This document shows positions 23,062-32,536 of a stretch of DNA of 64,000 nucleotides, piece by piece. How positions within the stretch are numbered: position 1 is the first letter of the stretch; every line of letters starts with the position of its first letter. The stretch is from Massilia sp. YIM B02443 (lineage in GTDB: Bacteria > Pseudomonadota > Gammaproteobacteria > Burkholderiales > Burkholderiaceae_D): positions 1 to 64,000 of the forward strand of contig NZ_JASNRA010000016.1 in assembly GCF_030411955.1 (NCBI RefSeq), written 5' to 3'. A program made the translations under genes and the position numbers. Below the pieces are notes generated by a model. The model was not told the origin of the DNA and did not search any database. It saw only the letters and a program-made list of their open reading frames with translations.

Positions 23062-24120
23062 ATGAGACCGAAAACGAGCGGCAAGAAATTGCCGCCGCGC
23101 ATGTTAGCGCGAAAGAAAACACTCAAATCCGGTAAGGTGTGGGTCGGCTACTACTACAACGGCCGAGCGCCCGACGGCCGGCGGATCGAGATCCCACTGG
23201 GCACCGACCTGGTCGCCGCGAAACGAAAATGGGCCGAGCTCGAGTGCGCCGAGACACCGTCGGATGCTTCGCTGATGAAGTATGTGTTCGACCAGTACGT
23301 GCGCGACATCCTTCCGAAGAAGAAGCCGTCGACGCAGCGCGAGAACATGCTCTGCCTGTCGAAGCTGCGGCCCGTCTTCGATAGTGCGCCGATCGATTCA
23401 GTCCTGCCGCAGCACATCGCCCGGTATCGTGACGCGCGGTCGGCGCCAGTGCGCGCGAACCGCGAGATTGCCCTGCTCTCCCACGTCTTCAACATGGCGC
23501 GCGAATGGGGCTTCACCCAGAAGGACAACCCATGCCGCGGCGTCCGGAAGAATAAGGAAGCCCCGCGCGACTATTACGCCGAGGCCGACGTCTGGGATGC
23601 GGTGTATGGCGCCGGCAGCCAGGCGCTGCGCGATGCGATGGACCTGGCCTACCTCTCCGGCCAGCGGCCGGCGGACGTCCTGAAGATGCGCCAGGTCGAC
23701 ATCCGGAACGACGAGCTGCACGTCCTGCAAAACAAGACGCGGCATGCTCTGCGGATCCGCCTGCATATCGACGGCGTGCCGACGCAGCTTGGCGTGTGCG
23801 TCGACCGCCTCATGGCGCGGCCGGTGAAGGCGATGAGCGGCGCGCTGGTGTGCACCGAGGAGGGCCAGGCCCTGACCGCGAAGATGCTGCGAGATCGATT
23901 CGACGCCGCGCGCGCGGCCGCCGCTGCCCAGGCCGAGAGGGAGCGCAACGAAGACTTGGCGTGCCGGATCAAGGCGTTCCAGTTCCGCGACATTCGGCCC
24001 AAGGCGGCCAGCGAAATTGCAAGTCTGGACGACGCCAGCAAGCTGCTCGGGCACACGGATAAGCAGATCACGCAGAAGGTCTACAGGCGGGTGGGAGAGG
24101 TCGTCAAGCCGACGAGGTAA
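23062..24120 (+). CDS. int: Tyrosine-family site-specific integrase
   Basis: 352 aa. An N-terminal arm-binding domain (WVGYYYNGRAPDGRRIEIPLG), a SAM-like core-binding domain, then the catalytic domain: Arg in YLSGQRPADVLKM, Lys in NKTRHALRI, FRDIRPKAAS with the second Arg, His in LLGHTD and the nucleophile Tyr in QKVYRR. The usual first His of the HxxR box is replaced by Arg (RDIR), a variant common in this integrase subgroup. It inserts and excises the prophage at the adjacent tRNA-Ser. Confidence 0.96.
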   Translation: MRPKTSGKKLPPRMLARKKTLKSGKVWVGYYYNGRAPDGRRIEIPLGTDLVAAKRKWAELECAETPSDASLMKYVFDQYVRDILPKKKPSTQRENMLCLSKLRPVFDSAPIDSVLPQHIARYRDARSAPVRANREIALLSHVFNMAREWGFTQKDNPCRGVRKNKEAPRDYYAEADVWDAVYGAGSQALRDAMDLAYLSGQRPADVLKMRQVDIRNDELHVLQNKTRHALRIRLHIDGVPTQLGVCVDRLMARPVKAMSGALVCTEEGQALTAKMLRDRFDAARAAAAAQAERERNEDLACRIKAFQFRDIRPKAASEIASLDDASKLLGHTDKQITQKVYRRVGEVVKPTR

Positions 24121-24127
24121 GGCGGGA

Positions 24128-24150
24128 GTTGCGGAGATCGTCTCCGCAAC
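24128..24150 (+). terminator. Strong hairpin after the integrase
   Basis: Perfect 10-bp stem gttgcggaga/tctccgcaac with a 3-base loop. No U-tract follows (ttgtaaatt), so it may be a weak terminator or a stabilising 3' hairpin. Confidence 0.5.
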
Positions 24151-24210
24151 TTGTAAATTGATGGCCCCAGATTGTTAAACCTAGCGCGAGAAAATGATGA
24201 GTCTGGAAAC

Positions 24211-24237
24211 AAAAAAAGCCGTCGAAAATCAACGGCT
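24211..24237 (-). terminator. Terminator of the tRNA-Ser gene
   Basis: agccgt/acggct stem (24217-24222 with 24232-24237) and seven Ts on the minus strand (complement of 24211-24217), directly after the tRNA 3' end. Confidence 0.8.
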
Positions 24238-24250
24238 TATTTTGGAATTT

Positions 24251-24340
24251 TGGCGGAAGCGGTGAGATTCGAACTCACGAACGGTTTCACCCGTCGGCAG
24301 TTTTCAAGACTGCTGCCTTCAACCACTCGGCCACGCTTCC
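24251..24340 (-). tRNA. tRNA-Ser (UGA)
   Basis: Reads ggaagcg ... cgcttcc on the minus strand with discriminator G and an encoded CCA at 24251-24253. The anticodon loop is cttgaaa (anticodon UGA). A long variable arm (class II, serine) and a ttcgaat T-loop are present. Its 3' end faces the integrase, as expected for a tRNA used as an attachment site. Confidence 0.96.
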
Positions 24341-24449
24341 TTGGAGGAACCGGCATTATACATAATTCATCTGTGGCGGTAAGGGTGTTTTGGCGATGCG
24401 CGGGCCGGGGCGGAAGGTCACACAGTCGCGACAGGTCGAGCGAACTTGG

Positions 24450-24469
24450 GTTCCCGCCTGCGCGGGAAC
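24450..24469. repeat. REP-like hairpin beside the tRNA (gttcccgc stem)
   Basis: gttcccgc-ctgc-gcgggaac in the gap between tRNA-Ser and the GGDEF-EAL gene. Same stem as at 18035-18054. The rest of 24341-24534 shows no gene. Confidence 0.6.
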
Positions 24470-24534
24470 GACGGTTTTGAGGGTGGCGATCTGCCTGACG
24501 GCGACGGACTGCTCAGCTTAACCGGCTACCGCAC

Positions 24535-26616
24535 TCACCCAACCAACAACCAGTTCTCCCGCAACCCGCGCTCAAACTCGTACGCCGGCAACGGCGCCGC
24601 ATACAGATACCCCTGCACCTCATCACACCCGGCCTCGCGCAGGAATTCCAGCTGATCCAGCGTCTCCACCCCTTCCGCAATCACCCGCAGACACAACTGC
24701 CGCGCCATGCTGATGATCGTCCCCGCGATCGCACAATCGCTGGCATCCTTCGGAATCCCGGTCGTGAACGAGCGATCGATCTTGAGCGTATGGATCGGAA
24801 ACCGCTTCAGGTACGACAGGCTCGAATACCCGGTCCCGAAATCGTCCAGCGACAACGCCACGCCCAGCGCCGTGATCCGATCCATGATCCCGGTCACCCG
24901 CTCGAAGTCATGCATCAGCGTGCTCTCGGTAATCTCCAGCTCCAGCCACGACGGATCGAGCCCATAGCGCGCTAGCGTATCCGCCACCCGCACCGGCAGC
25001 GCCGCCGTGAACTCGCGCGCCGACACGTTCACCGCCAGCCGGAACGGCGCCAGCCCAGCCCGCTGCCAGATCGCCGCCTGCGCGCAGGCCTGCTCCAGCA
25101 CCCATTCGCCCACCTGCACGATCAGCCCGCTGCTCTCGGCCAGCGGAATGAACTCGCCCGGCGGCACGATGCCGCGCTGCGGATGGATCCAGCGCACCAG
25201 CGCTTCGGCGCCGACGATGCGCCCGCTCGCGATCTCGAACTTGGGCTGCCAGTACAGCACCAGCTCGCCGTTGCCGAGCGCGTGGCGCAGGCCCGACTCG
25301 ATGCGCATGCGCTCCTGCATCCCTTTGTTCATGTCCTGGCTGTAGAACGCCACGCTGCGGTCCGGATCGGCGTCGGTGGCCTTGGCCCGTTCCATCGCGA
25401 TGTCGGCCAGCCCGAGCAGGGTCTCGGCGTCGCCGCCGTCCTGCGGGAACACGCTGATGCCGATACTGGCGCCCACGCGCAGGTCGTGGCCTCCGATCAT
25501 GAACGGCGCGTCGAGCGCCGCCTGCAGCTTTTGCGCCACCGTGGTGGCTTCGAAGTGCTGGCGGAAGTCGAACAGGCCGACCGCGAATTCGTCGCCGCCG
25601 AGGCGCGCCACCACGTCTTCTTCGCGCAGCGTGTCGCGAAAACGCTGGGCGGCCTGCCGCAGCAGCTCGTCGCCGATGCGCCGGCCCAGCGTGTCGTTGA
25701 TGCGCTTGAAGCGGTTCAGGTCGACGAACAGCACCGCGCCCATGCCGTCGTTGCGCTGGGCGACGGTCAAGCCCTGGTCAACCAGGCGCGCGAACAGCGT
25801 GCGGTTCGGCAGGCCGGTCAGCTCGTCGTAATAGGCGAGGTGGTGCAGCTGTTCTTCGGCGCGCTTGCGCTCGGTGATGTCGGTCAGATAGGCGATCAGG
25901 CCGGTCGGGCGGTCGGCCAGGTCGCGCAGCGGCGACAGCGACAGACTGGCCCAGAACACGTCGCCCGATTTTTTGCGGCGCCGCACTTCCATCATGCGCC
26001 CGCCCTGCTCCGCGAACGAGTCGTTCACGGATTCGTCTTCGTCGGCGTATAAAAACAGGATGTTGCGCCCGATGGCTTCCAGTGCGCTGTAGCCGAACAG
26101 CGCTTCGGCGCCGCGGTTCCAGCTGGTGATGTAGCCCATCTGGTCCATGGTCAGCACCGATTCGTGGATCTGGTCCAGGATCTGCGACTGGTGTGCCAGT
26201 TGCGCTTCCATCTGCGCATAGGCGTGCGTGGAGCGCTGCGCCAGCGCGTGCATCTGCATCAGGCTGGCCGTCAGATGCGCCAGCGAGCCCAGACGGCGCT
26301 GGGCATCGTCGCCATAGCTGGCAGGGCCGCTCACCTCGTACCAGCCGAACTGCTCGATGCCGGCCGTGACCGCACAGCGCAGCACGCCGGCCGGCGACAG
26401 GCCCGGCTCCACCAGGCCGGGACCGGGCACGTAGCGTCCGTCGGGACTACCCAGCAGATCGCGCGCCAGCCGGCCCAGTTCCTGCGCCAGCGCCTCGCCG
26501 CGCAGGCGCAGCACAGCGTCGCAGACAGCGGTGGTGCCGCCGATGAAGTCCACCGGCAAGGCGCTCTGCGGATCGAGAGAAAGGTCGAGCGGCATGGCGA
26601 CGCGCGGCTCAGACAT
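24535..26616 (-). CDS. PAS-GGDEF-EAL c-di-GMP signalling protein
   Basis: 693 aa, cytoplasmic. A unique N-terminal ~130 residues, a PAS domain (ILDQIHESVLTMDQMGYITSWNRGAEALFGYS), a GGDEF domain with intact RLGGDEF and the inhibitory RxxD site (REED five residues before it), and an EAL domain with [26 protein letters not shown] and IAEGVE. All key cyclase and phosphodiesterase residues are present, so it could be bifunctional, with one activity probably dominant. Its ATG lies within the end of the HDOD gene, so the two are co-expressed. Confidence 0.95.
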   Translation of the reverse strand: MSEPRVAMPLDLSLDPQSALPVDFIGGTTAVCDAVLRLRGEALAQELGRLARDLLGSPDGRYVPGPGLVEPGLSPAGVLRCAVTAGIEQFGWYEVSGPASYGDDAQRRLGSLAHLTASLMQMHALAQRSTHAYAQMEAQLAHQSQILDQIHESVLTMDQMGYITSWNRGAEALFGYSALEAIGRNILFLYADEDESVNDSFAEQGGRMMEVRRRKKSGDVFWASLSLSPLRDLADRPTGLIAYLTDITERKRAEEQLHHLAYYDELTGLPNRTLFARLVDQGLTVAQRNDGMGAVLFVDLNRFKRINDTLGRRIGDELLRQAAQRFRDTLREEDVVARLGGDEFAVGLFDFRQHFEATTVAQKLQAALDAPFMIGGHDLRVGASIGISVFPQDGGDAETLLGLADIAMERAKATDADPDRSVAFYSQDMNKGMQERMRIESGLRHALGNGELVLYWQPKFEIASGRIVGAEALVRWIHPQRGIVPPGEFIPLAESSGLIVQVGEWVLEQACAQAAIWQRAGLAPFRLAVNVSAREFTAALPVRVADTLARYGLDPSWLELEITESTLMHDFERVTGIMDRITALGVALSLDDFGTGYSSLSYLKRFPIHTLKIDRSFTTGIPKDASDCAIAGTIISMARQLCLRVIAEGVETLDQLEFLREAGCDEVQGYLYAAPLPAYEFERGLRENWLLVG

Positions 26617-27778
26617 TGCGGCCTACCTGGATCGCCCAGTGGTAGGCCGCCAATTGGCTCTTCCACCAGTCATGCGCCGTCACGCCGGCCGCCGCCAGGT
26701 CGTCGGTGCCTGGTTCGCCCTCCGCCAGCCGCAGCCAGCCTCCCAGCTGGCCGCCGCGGTGCACCAGGGCCGCTGCGACATCGGGCGGCAGCTGCAGCTC
26801 GCGCGCGATGTCTTCCATCGACATGCGTAGCAGGCGGTCTAGCAGCGAGAAAACGCCGGTCATGAATGCCAGGTCTTGCGCGTCACGCTCGCCACCGTGC
26901 TGGCGGCACAAGGCTTCCACCTGCGCGGCGCGGCGCGCGGCCAGCGGCAGCAGCAAGTTTGGCAGGCCGTCCGGCTGCGGACGCGCGTACAGCAGCAGCT
27001 GCAGCCAGCGCTGCAGCTGGCGCCGGCCCAGCACCGCGATCGCCTGGGCGAAGCTGGTGATCGGGGTGCTGACCGCGAACGCGGCCGAATTGACCAGTTT
27101 GAGCAGGTGGTACGACAGCGCCGGATCCTGCTTGATCTGCTGTTCCAGCTCGTGCGAATCGGCGTCGCGCGCCAGCAGTCCGAGCAGGGTCATGATGCGG
27201 CGGCGCGAGCTGCCGTCATCGTCCGGGCGCGGGGCGGACAGCGGATCATAGGGATAGTCGCCGCAGAACCAGTCGAAGCCGGCAATCTCGCACTCGGTGA
27301 AGCGGCGCGCGCTGTCGACGCCATGCGCCAGGTGCGGTCCGAACAGGGCCACCAATTGGCCAGGTGGCGGCGCGTCGTGGCGGCAGTCGCGCGCCACGCA
27401 GCGCAGGGCCGGCGGCGGGGTGACGCCAGACGGGATGTCGCCGTCGAGCCAGATGCGGTAGCCGGCGCCGTGCAGTTCGGCCAGGCGCGGCGCGTACTCC
27501 TGCGCCAGCGCGGCGGCGTCGATCAGCAGCCCGATGCGGTTGGCCGGCAGCAGTGCCGCCACTTGCGGCGTCAGCGTCGCGAGATTCTTCAGCACCAGCA
27601 GGCCGTCGAGCGGCGCGATCGCCGCCAGCAGGTCGGGCTGGCCAAACAGCGCCAGCAAACCCGCCTCCCCGTCGGCGCCCGCTCCACCCGGCAGCCGCAG
27701 GCGCAAGGCCACCCATTCGTTCTGCGCGTTCGCGACCGGATCGATTGCTACCAACGGATACATGCCCTGCGCTGCCAT
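26609..27778 (-). CDS. HDOD domain protein with degenerate EAL-like N-terminus
   Basis: 389 aa from ATG 27778 (TTG 27802 is possible). The N-terminal half resembles a degenerate EAL barrel of the YuxH/CdgR style (ALLPANRIGLLIDAAALAQEYAPRLAELHGAGYRIWLDG ... CEIAGFDWFCGDYP) without catalytic EAL residues. The C-terminal half is HDOD (LARDADSHELEQQIKQDPALSYHLLKLVNSAAF ... AIAVLGRRQLQRWLQLLLYA), a non-enzymatic signalling domain. Overlaps the GGDEF-EAL gene by 8 bases, so probably acts with it in c-di-GMP output. Confidence 0.88.
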   Translation of the reverse strand: MAAQGMYPLVAIDPVANAQNEWVALRLRLPGGAGADGEAGLLALFGQPDLLAAIAPLDGLLVLKNLATLTPQVAALLPANRIGLLIDAAALAQEYAPRLAELHGAGYRIWLDGDIPSGVTPPPALRCVARDCRHDAPPPGQLVALFGPHLAHGVDSARRFTECEIAGFDWFCGDYPYDPLSAPRPDDDGSSRRRIMTLLGLLARDADSHELEQQIKQDPALSYHLLKLVNSAAFAVSTPITSFAQAIAVLGRRQLQRWLQLLLYARPQPDGLPNLLLPLAARRAAQVEALCRQHGGERDAQDLAFMTGVFSLLDRLLRMSMEDIARELQLPPDVAAALVHRGGQLGGWLRLAEGEPGTDDLAAAGVTAHDWWKSQLAAYHWAIQVGRNV

Positions 27779-27883
27779 GGAGGTGCTTTCAGTGATATTC
27801 AAACAATCTTATTGCACCAATTGTTTTAAAGCAACCACAATGTTTCCTAGTGGATATTCACCTTGAACTGCCGGTTACTGCCC

Positions 27884-28525
27884 TCAATCCGTCCCTGCGC
27901 GCTGGACCGCGAAACGGATGAGTTCAGCCTGCCCTTCGATGCCGAGTTTGCGCTTGATGTTCAGGCGGTGGGTCTCGACCGTGCGCACCGACAGGTCGAG
28001 GTCGCGCGCGATCTGCTTGTTCGACTGACCGGCCGCGATGTGCTTGAGCACCTCGTGCTCGCGCGCGGTGAGCTGGTCGCTTGGCGCGGCAGGGCTGGCC
28101 AGCTGGCGCGCCAGCGCGGCGCTGTAGTAGATGCCGCCGCCCATCACGGTCTCGATCGCCAGCACGATGTCCTTGCCCGGCGCGTCCTTCAGCACGTAAC
28201 CGCGCGCGCCGGCCTGCATCGCCTGGCTCACGTATTCGGGCTTGTCGTGCATCGACAGGATCAGCACGTTCACGCCGGGGTGCAGCTGGGTCAGGCGCGC
28301 CGTGGCCTCGATGCCGCTGCCGCCGCGCATGTTCACGTCCATCAGCACCAGGTCGGGCTGGCATTCGCCGGCCTGCTCGATCGCTTCCTCGCTAGACCCG
28401 GCCTCGGCCACCACGTGCAGGTGGGGCGAGGCTTCCAGCCGCGCGCGCAAGCCATCGCGCACCAGCGGGTGGTCGTCCACCAGCAGGATCCTTACCACCT
28501 TGGGTTCTTGGTTCACCGCATTCAT
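27884..28525 (-). CDS. NarL/LuxR-type response regulator
   Basis: 213 aa. Receiver with acid pair DD at 17-18, phospho-acceptor D63 (LVLMDVNM), switch Ser and Lys (KDAPGKD), then a LuxR HTH (LTAREHEVLKHIAAGQSNKQIARDLDLSVRTVETH). The kinase gene ends 13 bases upstream in the same operon. Likely target: the divergent cstA promoter, which holds matching palindromic sequence (inference). Confidence 0.96.
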   Translation of the reverse strand: MNAVNQEPKVVRILLVDDHPLVRDGLRARLEASPHLHVVAEAGSSEEAIEQAGECQPDLVLMDVNMRGGSGIEATARLTQLHPGVNVLILSMHDKPEYVSQAMQAGARGYVLKDAPGKDIVLAIETVMGGGIYYSAALARQLASPAAPSDQLTAREHEVLKHIAAGQSNKQIARDLDLSVRTVETHRLNIKRKLGIEGQAELIRFAVQRAGTD

Positions 28526-28538
28526 CCTTCTTTAATGT

Positions 28539-29897
28539 TCAATCCTTGACGTCGATGCTGGCCACCACCCGGGTGCCGGCGGCGGACGAGACGATCGCCA
28601 GCCGGCCGCCGATCGCCTCCATCCGCTCCATCATATTGCGCAATCCGATCCCGCGCTTGGGATGCACGGCAACGCTGTCGGCATCAAAACCGACGCCGTC
28701 GTCGACAATGCTCAGCACCACCGCGCCGCCCATGCGCTCGAGCAGCATCTCGATGCTGCGCGCGCCGGCGTGGCGCTCGGCATTGGTCAGCGCCTCTTGC
28801 GCGATGCGGAACAGCACCGTGGCCGCCACTTCGCTCAGAGCGTCGACCGCGCCCACGGCGCGAAAGCGCACCGGGGTGCCGGCGTGTTCGCCGAACTCGC
28901 TGGCCAGGTGGTCCAGCGCCGGCGCCAGGCCCAGGTCGTCCAGCAGGGTTGGCCGCAGGTCGTGCGAGATGCGGCGCACGTCGCCCAGCACGGTCTTGAT
29001 CTGCTCCACCGTGCGCTCCAGGCCGGCGCGCGCCTGCTGCCGGCGCGCCTCGTCGCCGTCCAGGCGGATGATGCCCGCCTCTAGCTGCAGCTTGACCGAG
29101 ACCAGCGCCTGGCTGATGCCGTCGTGCAGGTCGCGCGACAGGCGCGCCCGCTCTTCTTCCTGCGACTCGACCACGCGCTGCGCCAGCACTTTCAGTTTGG
29201 CGTCGGCCACGCGGTGCTCGCTGATGTTGAGCGCCAGCCCGCCCACCGCGACGCCGGTGGCGGCCAGGATCGCAAGACCGGCGATCCACAGCAGCGTGTC
29301 CTGGATGTTGCGCGACTGCTGGTCGGCCACCTGCGCCAGCGCAGCGTCGACGTCGTCGAGGTAGATGCCGGTGCCCATCACCCAGCCCCAGTTCGCCACC
29401 GGCACCACGTAGCCGAGCTTGGGCGCGGCGCGCTTAAGCGACGGCTTGACCCAGTGGTAGCGCTGGAAGCCGCCGCCCTGCTTTGCGCGCTCGATCAGCG
29501 CCTGGATCGATTTCACGCCGGCGGCGTCGACCCAGTTCCACATGTCGGTGCCGACCAGTTCCGGCTGGCGCGGGTGCATCAGGTTGCGGCCCTTGAGGTC
29601 GTACAGGAAGAAGTAGCCGTCGCCGCCATAGCTGAGCGTCGCCAGAATGCGCTTGGCTTCTTCGCGCGTCGCCGGGTCGCTGCGGCCCGAGCTGGTCAGG
29701 TGGGCGATCGAATGGGTGGCCAGCTGCACGTAGTGGCGCAGCTCGGCTTCCTTGCTGTCCAGGTAGGCGCGCTCGATGGTGGCGCGCTGCTGCTGGGCCA
29801 GCGTGACCGCGCCCTGGCGCACATAGAGCGCGATCGCGCACAGGGCCACGATCAGGGGCGCCACCGCCAGCACGATCACTTTTTGTCTGAGGCGCAT
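28539..29897 (-). CDS. Cache-domain histidine kinase (HisKA_3, NarX-like)
   Basis: 452 aa from ATG 29897; ATG 29933 would add 12 residues. TM1 (VIVLAVAPLIVALCAIALYV), a periplasmic sCache domain (near 30-190, GDGYFFLYDLKGRNLMHPRQPELVG), TM2 (LLWIAGLAILAATGVAVGGLAL), then HisKA_3 with phospho-His in RDLHDGISQ and a HATPase ending in a GIGLRNMMERMEAIGG box. The sCache domain of this type often binds small organic acids such as pyruvate; its divergent cstA neighbour supports a carbon-source signal, as an inference. Confidence 0.95.
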   Translation of the reverse strand: MRLRQKVIVLAVAPLIVALCAIALYVRQGAVTLAQQQRATIERAYLDSKEAELRHYVQLATHSIAHLTSSGRSDPATREEAKRILATLSYGGDGYFFLYDLKGRNLMHPRQPELVGTDMWNWVDAAGVKSIQALIERAKQGGGFQRYHWVKPSLKRAAPKLGYVVPVANWGWVMGTGIYLDDVDAALAQVADQQSRNIQDTLLWIAGLAILAATGVAVGGLALNISEHRVADAKLKVLAQRVVESQEEERARLSRDLHDGISQALVSVKLQLEAGIIRLDGDEARRQQARAGLERTVEQIKTVLGDVRRISHDLRPTLLDDLGLAPALDHLASEFGEHAGTPVRFRAVGAVDALSEVAATVLFRIAQEALTNAERHAGARSIEMLLERMGGAVVLSIVDDGVGFDADSVAVHPKRGIGLRNMMERMEAIGGRLAIVSSAAGTRVVASIDVKD

Positions 29898-30110
29898 ATG
29901 CCGTCCGCATGAAAGGAAATAGCAACCCAGCATTCTACGTCGGGCGGCGCGCAGTAGCCTGCGTACTACTACGTAGTCGCTGCGTAATCTTGCGCTTGCG
30001 GTGCTGGCAATAGTGCAAGATACTCAACCAGCAAGTGCATATGTAGTTAATAAACGGTGCCGGAACCAACCGCTGCGCCACAAGCACCAATCCACATCGG
30101 AGGAGTCACA
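29898..30110. promoter_or_regulatory. Divergent control region between the kinase and cstA
   Basis: Contains actacgtagt (29968-29977), a perfect 10-bp palindrome within a larger array of gcgta/tacg half-sites (29961-29986). A NarL-type regulator could bind here. GGAGGAG at 30098-30104 is the cstA ribosome site. Confidence 0.45.
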
Positions 30111-32177
30111 ATGAAACGTTTATCCGGCATGCTCGGATGGATCGCGCTGTCCATCCTGGGCGCGTTCTCGCTCGGATTCATCGCGGTCAAGCGCGGCGAA
30201 ACCATCAATGCCATCTGGATCGTCATGGCCGCAGTCTGCGTCTACCTGATCGCATACCGCTTCTATTCGCTGTACATCGCGACCAAGGTGATGGGCCTCG
30301 ACGCCACGCGCCAGACCCCGGCCTACAAGTTCAACGACGGCCTCGACTACGTCCCCACCAACAAGTACGTGCTGTTCGGCCACCACTTCGCCGCGATCGC
30401 CGGCGCCGGCCCGCTGGTCGGCCCGGTGCTGGCGGCCCAGATGGGCTACCTGCCGGGCATGATGTGGATCCTGGCCGGCGTCGTGTTCGCCGGCGCGGTG
30501 CAGGATTTCATGGTGCTGTTCATGTCGACCCGCCGCGACGGCCGCTCGCTGGGCGACCTGATCAAGTCCGAGATGGGAGAGATCCCCGGCATGATCGCCC
30601 TGCTCGGCACCTTCATGATCATGGTGATCATCCTGGCGGTGCTGGCGCTGATCGTGGTGAAGGCCCTGACCGGCTCGCCGTGGGGCACCTTCACCGTGAT
30701 GGCGACGATCCCTATCGCGCTGTTCATGGGCCTGTATTCGCGCTACGTGCGCGTCGGGCGCATCGGCGAGATCTCGCTGATCGGCTTCGTCTTGCTGATG
30801 CTGGCCATCATCGGCGGCCAGTGGGTGCACGATTCGCCGACCTTGGGCCCGATGTTCACCTTCACCGGCACCGAACTGACCTGGATGCTGATTGGCTACG
30901 GCTTCGTTGCCGCCACCATCCCGGTGTGGCTGCTGCTGGCGCCGCGCGATTACCTGTCCACCTTCCTCAAGATCGGCACCATCGTCGCCCTCGCGGTCGG
31001 CATCCTGGTCGTGGCGCCGGACCTGAAGATGCCGGCCGTGACCAAGTTCATCGACGGCTCCGGCCCGGTCTGGTCGGGCAATGTGTTCCCGTTCCTGTTC
31101 ATCACCATCGCCTGCGGCGCGGTGTCGGGCTTCCACGCGCTGATCTCGTCGGGCACCACGCCGAAGATGATCGAGAACGAGTCGCACGCCCGCTTCATCG
31201 GCTACGGCGGCATGCTGATGGAATCGTTTGTCGCCATCATGGCGCTGGTGGCGGCATCGACCATCGACCCGGGCGTCTATTTCGCCATGAACAGCCCGGC
31301 CGCCCTGCTCGGCACCACCGCGCAGACCGCGGCCGAAGCGGTATCGAAGATGGGCTTCGTGATCACGCCCGAGTCGCTCGAGCAGATGGCGCGCGACGTC
31401 GGCGAGCACACCATCATCTCGCGCGCCGGCGGCGCCCCGACCCTGGCCGTGGGCATGGCCCACATCCTCTCCAACGTGGTGGGCGGCCCGGCCATGATGG
31501 CGTTCTGGTACCACTTCGCGATCCTGTTCGAGGCGCTGTTCATCCTGACCGCGGTGGACGCGGGCACCCGTGCCGGCCGCTTCATGCTGCAGGATTTGCT
31601 GGGCGCGTTCGCGCCGTCGCTCAAGCGCACTGATTCTCTCCCGGCCAACCTGCTGGCGACCGCCCTGTGCGTGGCGGCCTGGGGCTACTTCCTGTACCAG
31701 GGCGTGGTCGATCCGCTGGGCGGCATCAACACCCTGTGGCCGCTGTTCGGCATCGCCAACCAGATGCTGGCCGGGATCGCGCTGATGCTGGGCACCTGCG
31801 TGCTGTTCAAGATGAAGCGCGCCAAGTACGCATGGGTCACCGCGCTGCCGACCGTGTGGCTGCTGGCCTGTACGCTCACCGCCGGCTGGCAGAAGATCTT
31901 CCACAGCGATCCGAAAGTCGGCTTCGTGGCGCACGCCCAGAAGTACCAGGCGGCGCACGACGCGGGCACCATCCTGGCCCCGGCCAAGTCGATCGCCGAC
32001 ATGGAGCGCATCATCTTCAACGACTACGTCAACGCCACGCTGGCGGGCTTCTTCATCTTCGTGGTGCTGGCGGTGCTGCTGTACGGTATCCGCACCGTGC
32101 TGGCGGCGCGCGAGAAGTCAGGGCCGAGCGCGAAAGAGTCGCCGTACGTCGCCATGCCGACCGCTCAGGTGCCGTGA
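30111..32177 (+). CDS. cstA: CstA-family carbon starvation (pyruvate/peptide) transporter
   Basis: 688 aa, close to the ~700 of E. coli CstA. ATG 30111 is preceded by GGAGGAG. Many membrane segments; CstA landmarks are [40 protein letters not shown] [30 protein letters not shown] and [17 protein letters not shown]. In E. coli CstA and BtsT import pyruvate. The adjacent two-component pair probably controls it. TGATG couples it to ybdD. Confidence 0.97.
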   Translation: MKRLSGMLGWIALSILGAFSLGFIAVKRGETINAIWIVMAAVCVYLIAYRFYSLYIATKVMGLDATRQTPAYKFNDGLDYVPTNKYVLFGHHFAAIAGAGPLVGPVLAAQMGYLPGMMWILAGVVFAGAVQDFMVLFMSTRRDGRSLGDLIKSEMGEIPGMIALLGTFMIMVIILAVLALIVVKALTGSPWGTFTVMATIPIALFMGLYSRYVRVGRIGEISLIGFVLLMLAIIGGQWVHDSPTLGPMFTFTGTELTWMLIGYGFVAATIPVWLLLAPRDYLSTFLKIGTIVALAVGILVVAPDLKMPAVTKFIDGSGPVWSGNVFPFLFITIACGAVSGFHALISSGTTPKMIENESHARFIGYGGMLMESFVAIMALVAASTIDPGVYFAMNSPAALLGTTAQTAAEAVSKMGFVITPESLEQMARDVGEHTIISRAGGAPTLAVGMAHILSNVVGGPAMMAFWYHFAILFEALFILTAVDAGTRAGRFMLQDLLGAFAPSLKRTDSLPANLLATALCVAAWGYFLYQGVVDPLGGINTLWPLFGIANQMLAGIALMLGTCVLFKMKRAKYAWVTALPTVWLLACTLTAGWQKIFHSDPKVGFVAHAQKYQAAHDAGTILAPAKSIADMERIIFNDYVNATLAGFFIFVVLAVLLYGIRTVLAAREKSGPSAKESPYVAMPTAQVP

Positions 32178-32371
32178 TGTTCGGCACCCTGGCACAGGCC
32201 GGCAAGTATCTCGGGCAGAGCCTGCGGCTGATGGTCGGCCTGCCCGAGTACGACACCTATCTGGCGCACATGGAGAAGACCCATCCGGACCAGGCGCCGA
32301 TGAGCTACGAGGAGTTCTTCCGCGAGCGCCAGGAGGCGCGCTATGGGGGGAGCCGGGCGTCGTGCTGCTGA
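32177..32371 (+). CDS. ybdD: YbdD/YjiX-family small protein
   Basis: 64 aa. Contains [23 protein letters not shown] and [16 protein letters not shown], the conserved YbdD (DUF466) pattern. In many bacteria it accompanies CstA/BtsT and is needed for transport. Shares one base with cstA; a terminator follows. Confidence 0.95.
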   Translation: MFGTLAQAGKYLGQSLRLMVGLPEYDTYLAHMEKTHPDQAPMSYEEFFRERQEARYGGSRASCC

Positions 32372-32393
32372 TGCGGCGAGAGGCTTGAACGAA

Positions 32394-32417
32394 GGGACGC
32401 TGCGGCGTCCCTTTTTT
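32394..32417 (+). terminator. Terminator of cstA-ybdD
   Basis: gggacgc/gcgtccc stem (32394-32400 with 32405-32411) followed by six Ts. Confidence 0.9.
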
Positions 32418-32422
32418 ATCGT

Positions 32423-32536
32423 CGTAGGGTTGGCGGCTTCGCCGCCGACGCGGTGATCGTTTGCAGCAAGATCATCCGGTCCGGTATCGGAGCCGATAGG
32501 AATCACCGCGTCGGCGGCACAGCCGCCAACCCTACG
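32423..32536. repeat. REP-type inverted pair (35-bp arms)
   Basis: Arms 32423-32457 and 32502-32536 are inverted copies matching at 33 of 35 positions, separated by 44 bases. Each arm itself has a ggcggc-NN-gccgcc hairpin. Inside the spacer and beyond the right arm, a second inverted motif recurs (gatcatccgg at 32470, ccggatgatc at 32540). It fills the 341-base gap between ybdD and the hybrid kinase; no gene is seen in it. Confidence 0.75.

Larger units (their letters stand above)
1..24250. mobile_element. Integrated HK97-type temperate prophage (left end outside window)
   Basis: Contiguous phage genes run from the window edge to an integrase at 23062-24120 that lies beside a tRNA-Ser gene. 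The content covers packaging (terminase subunits, HNH), head (portal, protease, capsid), lysogeny control (CI, Cro, CII), replication, recombination (RusA, YbcO-like), methylation and integration. The leftward arm carries lytic genes and the rightward arm accessory genes plus the integrase. Most tail, baseplate and lysis genes must lie beyond base 1. The right boundary is an estimate: the att core should be a piece of the 3' end of the tRNA (24251 onwards), but its partner is not in the window. No core gene looks broken, so the prophage may be intact. Confidence 0.95.

Noticed and set aside
24121..24340. attL/attR direct repeat
   Set aside because: The partner copy would be beyond base 1, so a core cannot be defined from this window.
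30120..31958. 612-codon minus ORF in cstA
   Set aside because: Composition-driven shadow; His/Asp/Arg-rich with no family, while cstA motifs are clear.
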